Part shown: one piece after another, positions 1 to 31,000 of the stretch | Position numbering within the stretch: the stretch's first letter is position 1 | Layout: every line of letters starts with the position of its first letter | Assembly: GCA_003991915.1 (NCBI GenBank) | Contig: RQTK01000772.1 | Location: 121,222-185,221, forward strand | Source of the DNA: Elysia chlorotica | Taxonomy: Eukaryota > Mollusca > Gastropoda > Plakobranchidae | DNA length: 64,000 nucleotides | Direction of reading: 5' to 3' | Notes under the pieces: generated by a model | Databases searched by the model: none | Told to the model about the DNA's origin: nothing | Seen by the model: only the letters and a program-made list of their open reading frames with translations | Position numbers and translations under genes: made by a program

Positions 1-1159
1 CTGCATGTATATTTGTATAACTGTTTATATGTATTCATCTTGCAAAGCCTGTGCTTGACAAAATAATTTTCGATATGTATGTTCTTAATATATATATTGA
101 CTGAATAAACATTGAATGTATTGAATTGAATGTATTGTTTCCACGTTAAGGGTCACAACCAGCTGCCAGGAAAAAGGCAAAATCATATTAATATTTATAG
201 GCATATAAAGTTTGCTTATATTATACATAAACATTATTTGCGTTAATCTGCAACCACGCAGATAGGTGGACTTTGGCAATGCGGGGTTGATTAAAAAAAC
301 AAACAAACAAACAAAAAACGCTACGCGTCTTTGGCCAGAGAGAGCTATGCTCTCCAGTGTCTCTCGCAAGGCTATCCTAAAGGCTAATACAATGTGACCT
401 TTACGAAAACTACACAGGAATCTGCTAGTTACATTATAGTACACAAATGACATCGATCGGACCAAAAATGGAAAACGCGGTGGTAGAACGCCGCCAAACG
501 AATCCGTAACTTTCCGATTATGAACCGTGTGTAAACAGACGTAATGTAAAATGTATTCCCCTCCCTCCCTTCCCCCTGAATTAGCTGTGCTAAACTTTTT
601 TTTTTACTGAATGCTTTTGAAGCTAAAAAAATTGACCGAACTACAAATATAGCTCCTACAAAATAGTAGCATGAATATTCATTGCAGATGTAAATATTAA
701 TTATTCACTGAAACGAAAAACGAAGGTGCGATGACTGAAATCTTTTGTCCTTTTTTGGTTGTAAACAACACCTCGCGCATGCGGGAGACACCTCTTACTC
801 ATTTCCTCTCCGTTTTGATCCCAATTACTAAGTGCGGAAGTAAAGTTAAACTAAGGCAGCAGTAAACTTGAAGGCAACACCTCTTTCCTTCTTTAGATCA
901 GGCCTCCTTAGTTAGGCCCTAACTAAGCTTATAAAGTTTGCTCATTTTACTCAATTGAACATTCAGGGTTTCTCTTTGTGGTGAATGCTTAGTTTATGAT
1001 CAGCAATCATTCACAACTCCAAGAGAGATAAGCGGCCTGTACGGTTTGATCTGCTAATTAAGACCTAGATCTCTAATTAGCCGGTAGGCCTACATGTTCT
1101 GGATTACCAACAGTTTGTAACATCTCACTCGACCAAGTAGCAAACCGGGGGATATAGAC
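1..1159. other. 5' flank and presumed promoter/5' UTR of WDR1
   Basis: No coding sequence was recognised. The stretch is AT-rich, with a pyrimidine-rich patch near 560-600 and AGATCT-rich strings toward the right end. The transcription start of WDR1 should lie here, but no TATA or initiator stands out. Confidence 0.4.
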
Positions 1160-18878
<17,719 letters not shown>

Positions 18879-21639
18879 ACATTGTGTAACGTAAGTTTTA
18901 TTTGGAAAATGAAAGTGTGTGCTTCAGTTTCGGGGTGTCAAGATAGATTTATAATGATAACAGCGCATGTTTATTTGAGTGGGCAAAATGTACAAAACTA
19001 TTTAATGTGTTCTTGAATACTATATGCTTTCAACTAAATTATGTTTGTCCTTTCTTTAAGTCTCTCATCATAATGATAGATAGAAAGAAAGGAATAAATT
19101 TGTAAATTCTAAACCAGTCTTGGCCTTTTTTAAACACTTCTCAGCAATTTTAAAATCTATGGCACCCTTCATATGGCTGTGCCTTTAGAATTGCTATTTG
19201 AAGTATTCATAGCTTTTAACTAAGTGTAAAAATGAGCTTTAAATAGATTAAGAAAGTGCTGGATTGACCGTCTTCTGTATTGTATTAGAAACCACAGTGT
19301 TCTTTAAATTGTGAAGTAAAGTTGGTCAGGATTTGCATCAGGCTGAAATCCACTTTAGAGGACCAAAATACTTTACAGATTTCTTAGCATTTTGCAATCA
19401 ATAATCTGAAATTTCAATCTACTAATTAAAAGCTGGATGCCTGTAAAACATAGAAGATCTCATTTTGCTCCTGGTGACATCAGTTATTATTTATCTTCAA
19501 AAAATTCTCAGGGTTGCAAGGCTGCACTTGCTTCAGGTTTGAACATGTATGTCTGAGTCTAAAAGTTAAGTTTCTGTCAAAAGACTAGGAAATACTTTTG
19601 CTCTGTTTTATGGTACATTTAATATATATTTTTCCTTATTTAGAAAGGATGAATACTGAAAAAAAAAACACTTAAAACTGCAGCTTTGGATTACTTTTAT
19701 AATATTATAGCTCTACTCTCTTAACACAAGAAAAACATGCAATGTTAAGTGTCAAATGATAGCTAAGCAGCGATATATTCAGAATTAAAAAAAAAAAAGA
19801 ATTTATCTTTCTTTAAGAGTCTATGCTATCTTTTTGAAGAAATTGATTGTAGGTCACTATCAAAGTGAGTTTGACATAAAGTTAACAGATTATTAAAACC
19901 CTTGCTTGATTCAATAGTCATGTTAAGAAAGGAATATTCTTTCATCTTCTCACTGGTCTATTCTAAAGAGATAAATACTGATCTTAAGTTTTTACAGGTA
20001 GAAATATGTATTTCCATTGATTGTTATTGTTTTATACTTTGTGTGGCATTGATTTATATGTTGAACAATTAATCGAAAATGGAACTCGGCAAACTATATA
20101 GGGTTTATCAAGTTCAATGGTGTATTCTTTTTTTATTCTTCTTATAATTTTCACCAGCTCCTATTTCTTCATGTAAAATAAAGTACTAGTACCCTCTTGC
20201 ACTGTCAGTGATTACATAAAACTAATGTAAAAGCTTAATTTATGGTTATTTACATGGTACTACATGATACACCTAAATCTGTGTAAGATTTATAGAATTG
20301 CTTACTTTTCACCAATGCTGATGCCTTATACTAATTGCTGTTTTTCCTCTCTGTAATATTATTATTTTCAACAATGAAATGAGTTCATGGCATTAATGCC
20401 ACAGCACTGTGGGCACATACAAAATACTCTTGTTTTTTAATTTTTGTATGCAAATGATAAAATAATTACTTCTATAATTTACATCAAAGCAAAGTGCTTG
20501 AAGCATATTCTTTTTCATTTTATTTATATGTAGTGGGCAAGATATCTCTAACATATTGTTCATGTATTAAAAAAAAAAAAACCTGCTTTGTTAAATTTTG
20601 CTGTTGAAGTCATATTTTTCAATATTTTGTTTTGTTTAGATGTGATCACAAAAAGGTAACAAATACTGTGTATATGCAGAGGGGGTGGGGGTGGGGATTT
20701 TATTTATTTATTTTTTCAGGATCATCATATTTTTCACAATTAAATGTAATGTTGTCATTTCTTTGGGCAAGTTTGCAAAGAAAGAAAATTGATGCCATAC
20801 ATTTAATTATTGTATGAATATTATTGTTATGTCTTGCTCGAGCACCCAAATATAAACATATACTGAAATATAATCTTATTTGTGTTTTCTTTGTATTTTT
20901 TCCCCTGTACCCTGGTGAGTTTCATCTCTGTGAATAGTTGTCAGGCTTTGCTTTTTCTGTTACATTATGGATGGTGGTAATAAAAGATGAAATGAATGTC
21001 AAATGTCACTACTATGTAGGTGTAAAGAAAAGTACATATGTATACACTAAATTGTCGTAACTTCATTTTTCTATAACTGTGGTGACAAACAAAAGTCACA
21101 TGCTGCAAAAGCATTATGATCTGCAGAAAGCGCTGCAGGTTTTCTCTTTGCAAAAAGACAGTGTAAGTACCTTGTTATTAGGGATCTCACTTAAAATAAA
21201 ATAAAAAATGAATTCTATGTTGCAGTCTTAATCATTTAATGCAGAAAAGGAGCAAAATCATTGCGAGTGAAAATGATTGTTCCCATTAAACCCAAAAATT
21301 GCTAATTAATAAAGCAATTGTGCAAATCAATCCAAACATGTGTACCAGTACCTTGCACTAGATCAATCAAGCAACTATGGGGATGTGGACACGATTCACT
21401 GAGTTAATCTGGAATATTGGCCTTGTAGTGCAGCAAGAGACACTGTTTAAACAAAAATCCAGTTAAGTTTTAACCAGCCTATCTTTAGTACTGAGTCTGA
21501 TTTCAAATTATAAAAAAATTTGTAGCATAAGATTATGATGTATGTCATTTGCAGCACAAATGCATTTTTTTTATAAAATTGATATATAATTATTAAAGAT
21601 TGTACAACTCTATAAATATATTCAAAACCACCATGCATT

Positions 21640-22165
21640 TAAATCATAATACAGTAGAGTAAATATAAAACGGCACCCATTGCAGCAGTACCATCTCTAC
21701 AACAGGGCTTCAAGAATCCCTGATTTTTTCTACTATGTAAAGCCTATTACTTGTGCTTAGATTTAACAGTGATGAATGAGGTGAAGATTGAGAGACTGAG
21801 AGTGAGACAAAGAGTATTTATGGCCAGTCAGCACAGAAACGGCTATATTGTGGAGAGAGAGAGAGGGGGATTACTTCCGGGTGTGACTGTTAGGTCAAGG
21901 TGGTCTCAGATCTTGAGTAACAGTACAAGAAAATGCCATGGGAAACAGAATCAAACTAATGAACTAGATAATGACAGCCTTTTTCAACTTTTGAAGGGTC
22001 ATGGGTCACGTTAATTTATGTTTAAAAAGGGAGATTTAAAGTTAAAAGTGTTAAAAATCGGAATGTTCGATAGTGTTCCCTTGGCATTTCTATGGCGGTA
22101 GCTTGCTTACAGCGAGATTTTTCTTTTCGAACTCAGTTTATATAATTATGTAATAAAATTCTACC
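21640..22165 (+). repeat. Dispersed repeat, copy 1 (partner at 40035-40790)
   Basis: It shares ordered blocks with 40035-40790: TTCAAGAATCCC-G/ATTTTTTCTACTA, GACTGTTAGGT, TAATGAACTA, GACAGCCT-TTTCAA, CATGGGTCACGT, AAAAGTGTTAAAAA, and GTAGCTTGCTTA. Both copies are AT-rich and non-coding. The family is unidentified. Confidence 0.75.
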
Positions 22166-22446
22166 TCATAATTTTGACACAACGGACCAGAGCTTTCATG
22201 CCGAAATATATGAGATAACTGGAATCTGTTCAAAATAAACCCCGTTTAATATAAACTTTGACTTTAATGAAGCCATTTTAGAGGCTCCATTTCAGTTTTT
22301 TTTTCTAACTTTGGAGACACCGACAAGTTCCAATGGCTTGGATTTAGGTCTAGAGAAATTTAAATGTTGTACTTTGTACATCATGTATTGGCTTGACTAG
22401 CCTGTACATGTGCATTCTTTTGCGAACCCTATCTTTCCATTTGTTA

Positions 22447-22452
22447 AATAAA
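22447..22452 (+). terminator. Candidate WDR1 distal poly(A) signal
   Basis: AATAAA on the plus strand, with a downstream A-run at 22477-22490. It would give a ~3.6-kb 3' UTR, which is plausible but unproven. Confidence 0.35.
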
Positions 22453-23218
22453 CACCACTATTTATTTCCTTTGCATAAAAAAAAAAAAAATTATATGTCA
22501 GATTGAATAGCAAAAATGTTAAAATAAGAGAAATGATGCAATATACATCACAGGTACTGTAAAACTCAGCTATGATAAGCTAGAAGCACTTTGGATTAAT
22601 GCTGCATTTGTTAATTTAAATGTGTCTAATTAAGAAAATATCAAACTATCAGTGTTGTGTGCATTGTAATATTAATATATTAGGTGAAGCATCAATTTTT
22701 GTTCATTTTATTCATTATCTGATGAAAACTAATATTGTGGTCCGGGGTCCAATAGTTTTAACATGAAAGTAATCTTTATGCCGATTTTCAGTAAACATGT
22801 AATTAATAGTGATTGTGACATTGCATAAATTTAGTTGAACTACAATATACTTTACTAGATAAAATTGAAAACGGTTGTACTAATTGTCTCATCTTAAACC
22901 AACAATATTTGCGTAAAATTTGTCTTGATATCCAGTACAACTTGGACTCAAAGAAAACCCCTCATTCAAAAAAATGGATAAACCCCCTTGAATCACTGGG
23001 TGTTTTAATTTGCTGAAATCAATTCTGAACCTTAACTGACAGAGTAATTAAGATAAATATTTGGACATTTGAAATTTTTACTATTTCATGTGCCTAACTA
23101 AACATATGTCAAAGATCTTGGAAGAGGTGTTCATTGAATCTTAGTTTGAAGTTTGTGTTGTTTTATAGACTGGAATTTTTGATAAATGTCTAAATTTCCT
23201 TCTTTTTTTAAAAAGAAA

Positions 23219-23224
23219 TTTATT
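23219..23224 (-). terminator. Candidate CLINT1 distal poly(A) signal
   Basis: AATAAA on the minus strand at the left end of a 3.8-kb stretch free of dispersed repeats that follows the CLINT1 stop. It would leave about 770 bp between the convergent WDR1 and CLINT1 3' ends. Inference only. Confidence 0.3.
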
Positions 23225-26200
23225 TGTACAAGTTTTCGTTACAGACTCAATTATCAATAACAATAATTACAATAATTCCATTTCAATCCCCAGCAACTTC
23301 ACATCATTATCTTAACCCTTAATCACCTTAACAGTTTTAAACCATATAGCTGAATTGTGCTTAAAAAAAAAAAGTAAAATCTGCATTATCAATAAATCCA
23401 GGATGAGTAGTATTTTAATTTTTATGAAAGAAAAAAACAACCAAAAAACAAATTTACAAGTAAGGGCATTTCTTTTGTCCCATTTTATTGTTTTGTACAA
23501 AGTAAGTCACCATGATATTATTTGCATATTATGTAATCTGCACAGCCAACAGAATGTTCAATTATTAAATAAATCATGTGAAAAAGAGATGAATCCTGTA
23601 TTTTGTAGATGAATTTCATACAATTGGTCGCTTGCCCTTGATACATCAAAGAAAAAAAAAATGATAAAGTGCATAATTTAAAAAAAAAGACAAAAATAAA
23701 GAAACAAGAAAATGTAATATTACCGTACTAACAATGGACACCAAAAATTAATTTAGAATATTTTTGTATCTCTCAATAAATTAAAATGTAAAAATGATCA
23801 ACAAAATATATTAACAGTCTCCTGCATAAGTTGCATCGCTATGTTCTTGCATTATTTAAAAAAAAATCTTTATTCTTTAGGGACTCGATTAAAGAAATGG
23901 TAACAAAAAATTGTTTACATCATACATTGCAACACAAAAATGAAATTATTAGCTGTACTTAATCCAGTCTTTTTGATTTAATTCTTCATAAAGAACATTT
24001 GGAACAATGATCTTCTATGCTCAATAGATATTAAAATGAAACTATTAAAAAAAATGAAGCAAATAAATTTTCTGAATCTGATCCATTTTTATAACAAAAA
24101 TCATAGCAACTCATTTTACAAAAAGAAATTGATGAAATGAATAAAAGTCACTCTCCGTAGACCCAGTTGGATCTACTGATGCCACACATACATCCACAAC
24201 TCATCATGGTTCTAGCTAGATTTGTTCAGGCTTGTTGAATATGTATTCTTCTACTTTAGATTGACTTACACAGTAAATCCAAGGTAGGAAAACACATTGA
24301 AGCTTTGACAACCAATACCCCAACATTCAGCCAGATCTTAAATGAAGCTCGGAGATATGCAACTTGAGAAGACGCAATCACAATGGACTAAATTTTTCCA
24401 GATGTGTTTAAAACTGTATTGGTATTTCTTGAAAACAAAATACATAATTTTCTTGTAAGATATAGAATTACAAAAGCTTCCAATTCTGTTATGTGTACAG
24501 AGATTAAGAAACCAAACACAAGATTCATAGTAGTTTCTTTATAAAATAAAATTTTTGTTAATATAACTCTCTATATATGTATGAAAACCTGATAATATAG
24601 GTTACCAATATATTAATATTGTCTTTATCATGCAATATAGTACAATATATTGAAAAGAAAAATACTGTATTGTTTAGAGCCAATATGGTAATATGCCTAC
24701 CATATTAATACATGTACAGTAGTAATATAATTTTAAGACTTTTAATATTTATTTGACCCCCCTGCAAATTGCAAAACAATACATGTGATACAGTGCATGT
24801 CATGTAAAGAACAACAGAGAGCAAATTAATATAAAAGAATTTTTTTTACTTCCTGTTGTAAATGCAAACTAACAATTGCATTTTGTTTATCAATTGAAAT
24901 ACAGAGTTTAAGCATTCTCTTGCTTCAGATTTCAAATAAAAAGCCATTAAAGAATGAAACTGAATGTGTGTCACAACCCATTCCACAAAAGTAAAAGTAA
25001 TTCTGTAATAATTTTTTGAGAAACATCATAAACTATAAAAGATACATTGAAAAACTAAGATATTTTCCTTCAAGCAAGGCATGGAAAATGTAATTAAAAT
25101 TTTAAAATAATTTTTTCCTGTATTCCTTTTGACTGAAATGCTTTTTTCTTTTTCTTCAACAAACCTTTATTTAGTTATTTCGACAGGTAACTGTTTACAG
25201 TAGATAGAAGTCTAACACCTAATTTAAAATTACTGGAACTAAAGTAAACATAACAAGGAATGCAAAGTTGAATTGCTATTACAGTACAATTTGAATACAA
25301 CGAACTCGGACCCTTACTTTCAACAAATAAATAAAAATCCTCGATTTTTCTTCTTCTTTGTCTTTAGTAAACTACATTTGATCCAACAAACTAATCTCAT
25401 ACCCATCCAACAAAAGCAAACATGTTAGTAAGCTTAAACAGTTGCTTACCAGAGGAGTGGCAGCCAATGGTCGACCGTTGAGCATGATAAAACCGCCAGC
25501 TTGAAATGTGGTGTGTGTGTGGCAAAGGAAAAGTTGTAGGTAAAGGGGTGAGGAGTGCGATTGTCTAAAAACTATGTAATGTTAGACTTAGGGAGATCTG
25601 TATTGACAGCACTGAACCACACATGGCTCCAACAAACCTTGCATTCAATGAAATATTAAAAATAAACAAGCGAGTTCATTGGGTCCAAGTTGTACTGGTT
25701 ACAGTTTGAGTCTTTTACAAAGGATGGTACTATCGGCTGTGCTAGATTGAGATTTATTTACACTAGTAAACGTATCCATTATTAACATTTTTTTTTAGAG
25801 ATTCTCACATAACCATGCTGATTCTATTTTCGTTGTTCACTATAGTTTGATCTTAATGCTTTCTTCACAGTTCAAGATATTACAAAATTATTAGCTATGA
25901 GATTTCACCAAGAGTTACAGAACACTGTTAGAAGACATGAGATTTAATTTAGGTTCAAAGTGCCGCTATTCTAGTCTTTAAACATGAACATGAAGTGCAC
26001 ACAGAGATTTTTTTTTCCCCAGATCTAGTGCACGATGACATTTTTGCATTTCCAACATCTCTCATGTCTTCCAACAAAGTGAAATAACTCTTTGCTAAAT
26101 CTCATTCCCGAGGCGTAGGTATCATTTCAAATTGAACCTAGAAATCCTAATCTACAAAAGCTGTTTCCTTATCACACACGGTTGTGTATACAAAATACAA

Positions 26201-27012
26201 ATAATCTGAAACTTTGTAAAACAAAAGGGGAGAGGGATGTGGACATTCCACCTAGTATATATTATTTCACTAATTGGTATGGTGCTTAAGGGATTTTAAC
26301 CCCCCAAGCAGTTTTCCCTGCCTCTAAGTCTAAAACGTTTTGAATGAATACATAACATAATATAGTCAGACAAACATTATTATCTAAACTGGTTTGAAAA
26401 ACAGGACTATAAAGAAGCATATTTTACACCACTCAATCTTATGACTGAAACATTCAATCAGTCAGCCAAATACTGATATGCAATATTAACATGGTATGGG
26501 ATTATAAAAAATCAGGAATGTATTTTCCCCCTTCCTGTGACCTTTATACAGTTGCAGAAATAAATTACGGTGTTCATACTATGATTATGTTGAAAATTTT
26601 CTAACACAGCAGTTCTATGAAATTTCCATAAAAAATGCCAAGAGGGGAATTAACACATCAGTAGCTAAAATGTTTCCTCTTTTTTTCTATTCTTTGTTAC
26701 AAATGCCTCATCATGAGAATTGGGCATAAGGAGTTTGCAGAGACAACAAATTTGTTCAATGGATACATCACAGAGGAATGCAATGAGTTTTTACAATGAA
26801 TCATTGAATATCTAATTTTAGAAAAAAAAAGAAAACCCAACAAATTAACATCACAACAATTCATATATTAAAAAATCTATTATATTTAACAAAATGGGCA
26901 TGATGGTTATATAAATCTCCTAGAAGTCCTTTTATATAAGAAAACAATTGCGTTGATTGTGTTGATCATGATGATGGCCTTAAAAAGTTACAAACACTTA
27001 ACGAGCTACAAT
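23225..27012 (-). other. Presumed long 3' UTR of CLINT1
   Basis: No open frame resembling a protein and no recognisable mobile element. It is AT-rich single-copy-looking sequence directly after the CLINT1 stop codon. Long 3' UTRs are usual for this gene, but the extent here is inferred from the absence of other features. Confidence 0.4.
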
Positions 27013-27149
27013 TTAATTCTTTAAATTTCCAAAGGCAGCAAAAGCTGTGTCTGCTTTTTGTTGAAAAGACGCACTGCCCGACATGTTAGAAGACATAGTC
27101 ATCTGCATACCCATAGGCCCACTCATCATGCCTGGCTGGCTCATCATTC
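27013..27149 (-). CDS. CLINT1: CLINT1 last coding exon with stop
   Basis: Acceptor TTTTTATAG. It encodes GMMSQPGMMSGPMGMQMTM, SSNMSGSASFQQKADTAF and AAFGNLKN, then TAA at 27015-27013. The end matches the human KQDAFANFANFSK terminus. Confidence 0.95.
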
Positions 27150-27913
27150 CTATAAAAATATATAATAAAAAAAACCCAATAAAACATGATGTTTAAGTGA
27201 CGTACATAAAAACACAGACCACGTATAGAAAATCAAAACAAAAAGTAATCAATGAATCCAATTTGACGCTGGATTCTCTTTAAGACTCGTGACATTTAGT
27301 TGAAATAGTTATTACAGTGGTCTCCGCCCCTCGGGAGACAAGAAAAGCAGGTGGTTCAATGGACGGATTCTAACATTTATTCGGAAAGGGGCGTTACTGA
27401 ATGAATGCTAAGTATCCCTATTGCTTCATCTCACTATCTCACTGTGTAATTGTTCAAGTCCTGCCTACTCTTCAGTGATTTGATGCCCTGTCTCTCGTAA
27501 CTAAACGATTGTGCCCATCTGCGATTGTCAGTCTAGAGCAGACATCTGTACAATTCTCTATCTCCGCTCTCTCTCCCTCTCTTCGGGTTTAACTTCTCCT
27601 AGGTTACCTGGAGGGTCCTATACGGCAATCAAACTCGATTTTCAGGCCGCTGCTAGACTTATAGGTGCCGGGAGTTCACTTGATAAAATCAGTGGAATAA
27701 ATTTGTTTCATTTAACACCAGATGGCTCTTCCCCCTAGGTCCACCGCACAGACTAATGTGTGCAAAGCTCCTAGCAGTTTTTTTCATATAAAGTTCTACA
27801 GTCAAGGCTCTGCTTAAGGGAAAAGAATTTGATTTGGCAAGTTTAAAAAAAATTCAGTATGCGACCATCAGATTAGAAGTTGTATGTACTCTTAGACCAC
27901 CACAAATTAATGT

Positions 27914-28008
<95 letters not shown>

Positions 28009-31000
28009 GGGAGGGAGAGAGAAAAAGAGAACAGGAAAAGAGAGAAAGAGAAAAAGAAAGAAAGAAAGAAAAAAAATAGAGAAATAGAGAAAGGAGAGAG
28101 TTGGGAGAAAGAGAGATAGAGAGAGAGACGGAAATATAGAGGGTGACAGAGAAAGAACGAGTGGGATTGAGAAGGTCAGACATAGAAAGGAAGAGTAGGA
28201 GAAAAGGAAAGAAAAGTGAGTTATATAACAAGTAAAATCGGCTGGGCACAATTAAAATCACCAACATTGATTTATAAAAACAAGACAATTTTCGACAGTT
28301 TCTTTTTTTTTTTTAACTGCTGAGAAAGACCATTATGTTAGCAACATGTCAATATCTGATATGGAGGAAAGAAAAAAAAAACCTGCTTACCCATGCCAGG
28401 TCTCATTTGCATAGCTGGTCCAATTATCGGCCCTGAGGATGTTGGACTTTGCAGAGACATGTTTGTCATGCCCTGGTTAATACCAGCCATTCCTGGTGTC
28501 ATCATACCCATTCCTGAGGTAGGGAAAACAAAGTTTAAATACAAGTTATCATGAATTCTTATTAAGTTCTGCTCACATGAATGATATTATTTCCAGACAT
28601 AATTATGTAATTATATTAATTATCAGTCACATTTGTAATAAATAACATTATCTGTATATTTGTTCACTGATTTGAGATAGACCAACTTTTTTTTCTGCAT
28701 AAAGAACTTGCTCATCTTCCATAGGATGTTCGTTCAATATTTTTGATGGTTGATACATTAGATAATAGCAGTCTCTGGACAAAATTTTAAATTATTTTTT
28801 CTTTCAAAATTTGCTAAAGAGAAATCCATCAAACAAAACACAACTCATTTTAACTCTTCGTCTACAAGTCATAATCCAATATGAATTTATCCAAGTAACA
28901 GCTGTGAAGAATCATTATTTTTAAGAAGTGGAGTAATGAAAAGAATCACCTTATTAAGTAAATATAAAAGTGTTGATGTTAATATATGAAGAGAACAGTT
29001 TGGTGTAACCCCTAACAACCAAAAAAAATATTCACATAATAAACAACCATGAAAAAAGATACAGAGGAGAAAGAAGTGTGTAATAATTATTACTTTAGTA
29101 CATATTCAACAAAAAGCTAAGTAAACCACATTTCAAACAAAATTTTACAATTCATAAAGGACATAGAATGTCATATTCATACAAGAAATTCTCATGATTA
29201 GATCACTAACCTTCCTATTTCATAAATTTGTATTTCTTTCTTACTCTTTCTTCCATTGCTTAGTAAAAATATTTTGTCAGCAAGTTCACCACCATTTGCT
29301 GGTCGGTAAGCACTAAAAAGAAAACAAATTTGGAATGGAATCTTGTCTTTTTTGTTTCTCTGTCAAAGGTTTGTTAATTTTTTTCTCATAGGTAATTTCC
29401 AAGTAGTCCACACCACAGTGGTGGTGGCAGAGGTTGTGATACTGGTAAAAGGTAGTACAGTAAGATGCCAAAGTAGGAGTAAAATATAGTGGTAAGGGTA
29501 GCAGCAGTTGTTTAAAGGCTTTAACGTTTAATAGTGGCAACAGAACTTTTGTGAGGGGTTGATAGCAGTAACTGAAAAGAAACGCTGCTATTCTTTCTTT
29601 TATGAGGAAAGCTCTTTCTTATGGTGACATGTCCCAAGTCTGAGATAAATATGACAGCTGTTGCTTTAGTACTGCCACACAGACAGGGCATACCAAGAAT
29701 TCTATCTCAGCAAGTCGTATTGTACTGACACAGATCAAACCGGTAGAAAACTGGCCTGATTGACGGACTGAGTGCTGAGCATCTGATTTGAAGTAGCTTG
29801 ATATGCACTATAAGCCATCTTGTCCCTCTGTGCTGTTAACCTTGAGTTTTTCCCACTTTATACATGAAAAGTGGATGATATACATCAAGTACCAGTGAAA
29901 GCTTAAGATTATTTTGGTCTGAAGACTTTTTCATCAGTGCTGTACTGTATTATATCAAAACTGACATATACAGAGCTGAGAATGCCCCACACAAAAAAGG
30001 CTGAAATCTAGGGGCCTTATCACAAAAAGGAGGAAAACATTTTTTGAAACAGATTAAAAAAGGAGGAACTAGATTTTAAAAAAGGAGGATTTCAGCCTAA
30101 AGAGGAGGATTTTTAGCCCTGATATAGGCTTGAATAGCTCACTGATAAATATGAAGTTGGAAGCAGCTAAAATGTTTCTGACCAATTCTTAGAATCTCGC
30201 AGGCAGCAAAACATGTTGAAAATCTTATCATGCAACGAACTACATGCATTTGGGGACAGGTGATAAGAAATGGAAAATAAACAACTCGTGATGTATGCAA
30301 TAATGAGCAGAAATGGGAGATAATTCAATAAGACAACTGACAAGTTGACCAAGGCAGAAAAGAAAACAGAAACATTGCAGCAATAAGGAAATGAGAAGTT
30401 TAGAAAGAGTGGACAGCAAGCTATGAATATCACTTGATGATAATTATAACTGTCTTGACACCAAACTCAAATTCAGTTTTGGAAAAGCAAGCAATCCAGA
30501 TATACATAGAATTTTACTTAATGTTGAGCACTAGAGAGCCAGTTGGCAGTAGTTCAGTCCGTTACAGCCCTGGACAGGAGAGAAAGAAGAATGAGGTTCG
30601 AATCTACGCTCGTACCCGTGTCTCCAAATAGGATTTCTTTGAGAAGTAAAAGAAATCAAAGATGGCGATCACTAATGCAGAGTTTCAATGTTATTACTCA
30701 CTTACTTGATGGATACCAGAACCACTAAATGGAAATCAACAGGGTTTTGCTTTCAACAATAAACATATATGGTTTCTAACATTTGATTAGGAATTACCAC
30801 AACACATTATCTCACTATCTGATTCTTTACATTCAATATTTACTCTGTGCAAATAAAATAAAGCTGAAGACACATATATCAAAATAAAACATCCAGCCCA
30901 AAAGATAGTACAAATCTACATTAATATAAATGAATGGGCAGGTAGATATAAAATGGGAGTACAACTGTACTTTGTAGTAAAACATGCAAGAACTTGAATA

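Larger units (their letters stand above)
18879..22480 (+). other. 3' region of WDR1 (UTR and flank)
   Basis: No coding sequence after the stop. Candidate poly(A) signals AATAAA occur near 19092, at 20177-20182 and at 22447-22452. The last is followed about 30 nt later by an A-run. A dispersed repeat (about 21640-22165) lies inside, so the true transcript end is undecided. Confidence 0.45.
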
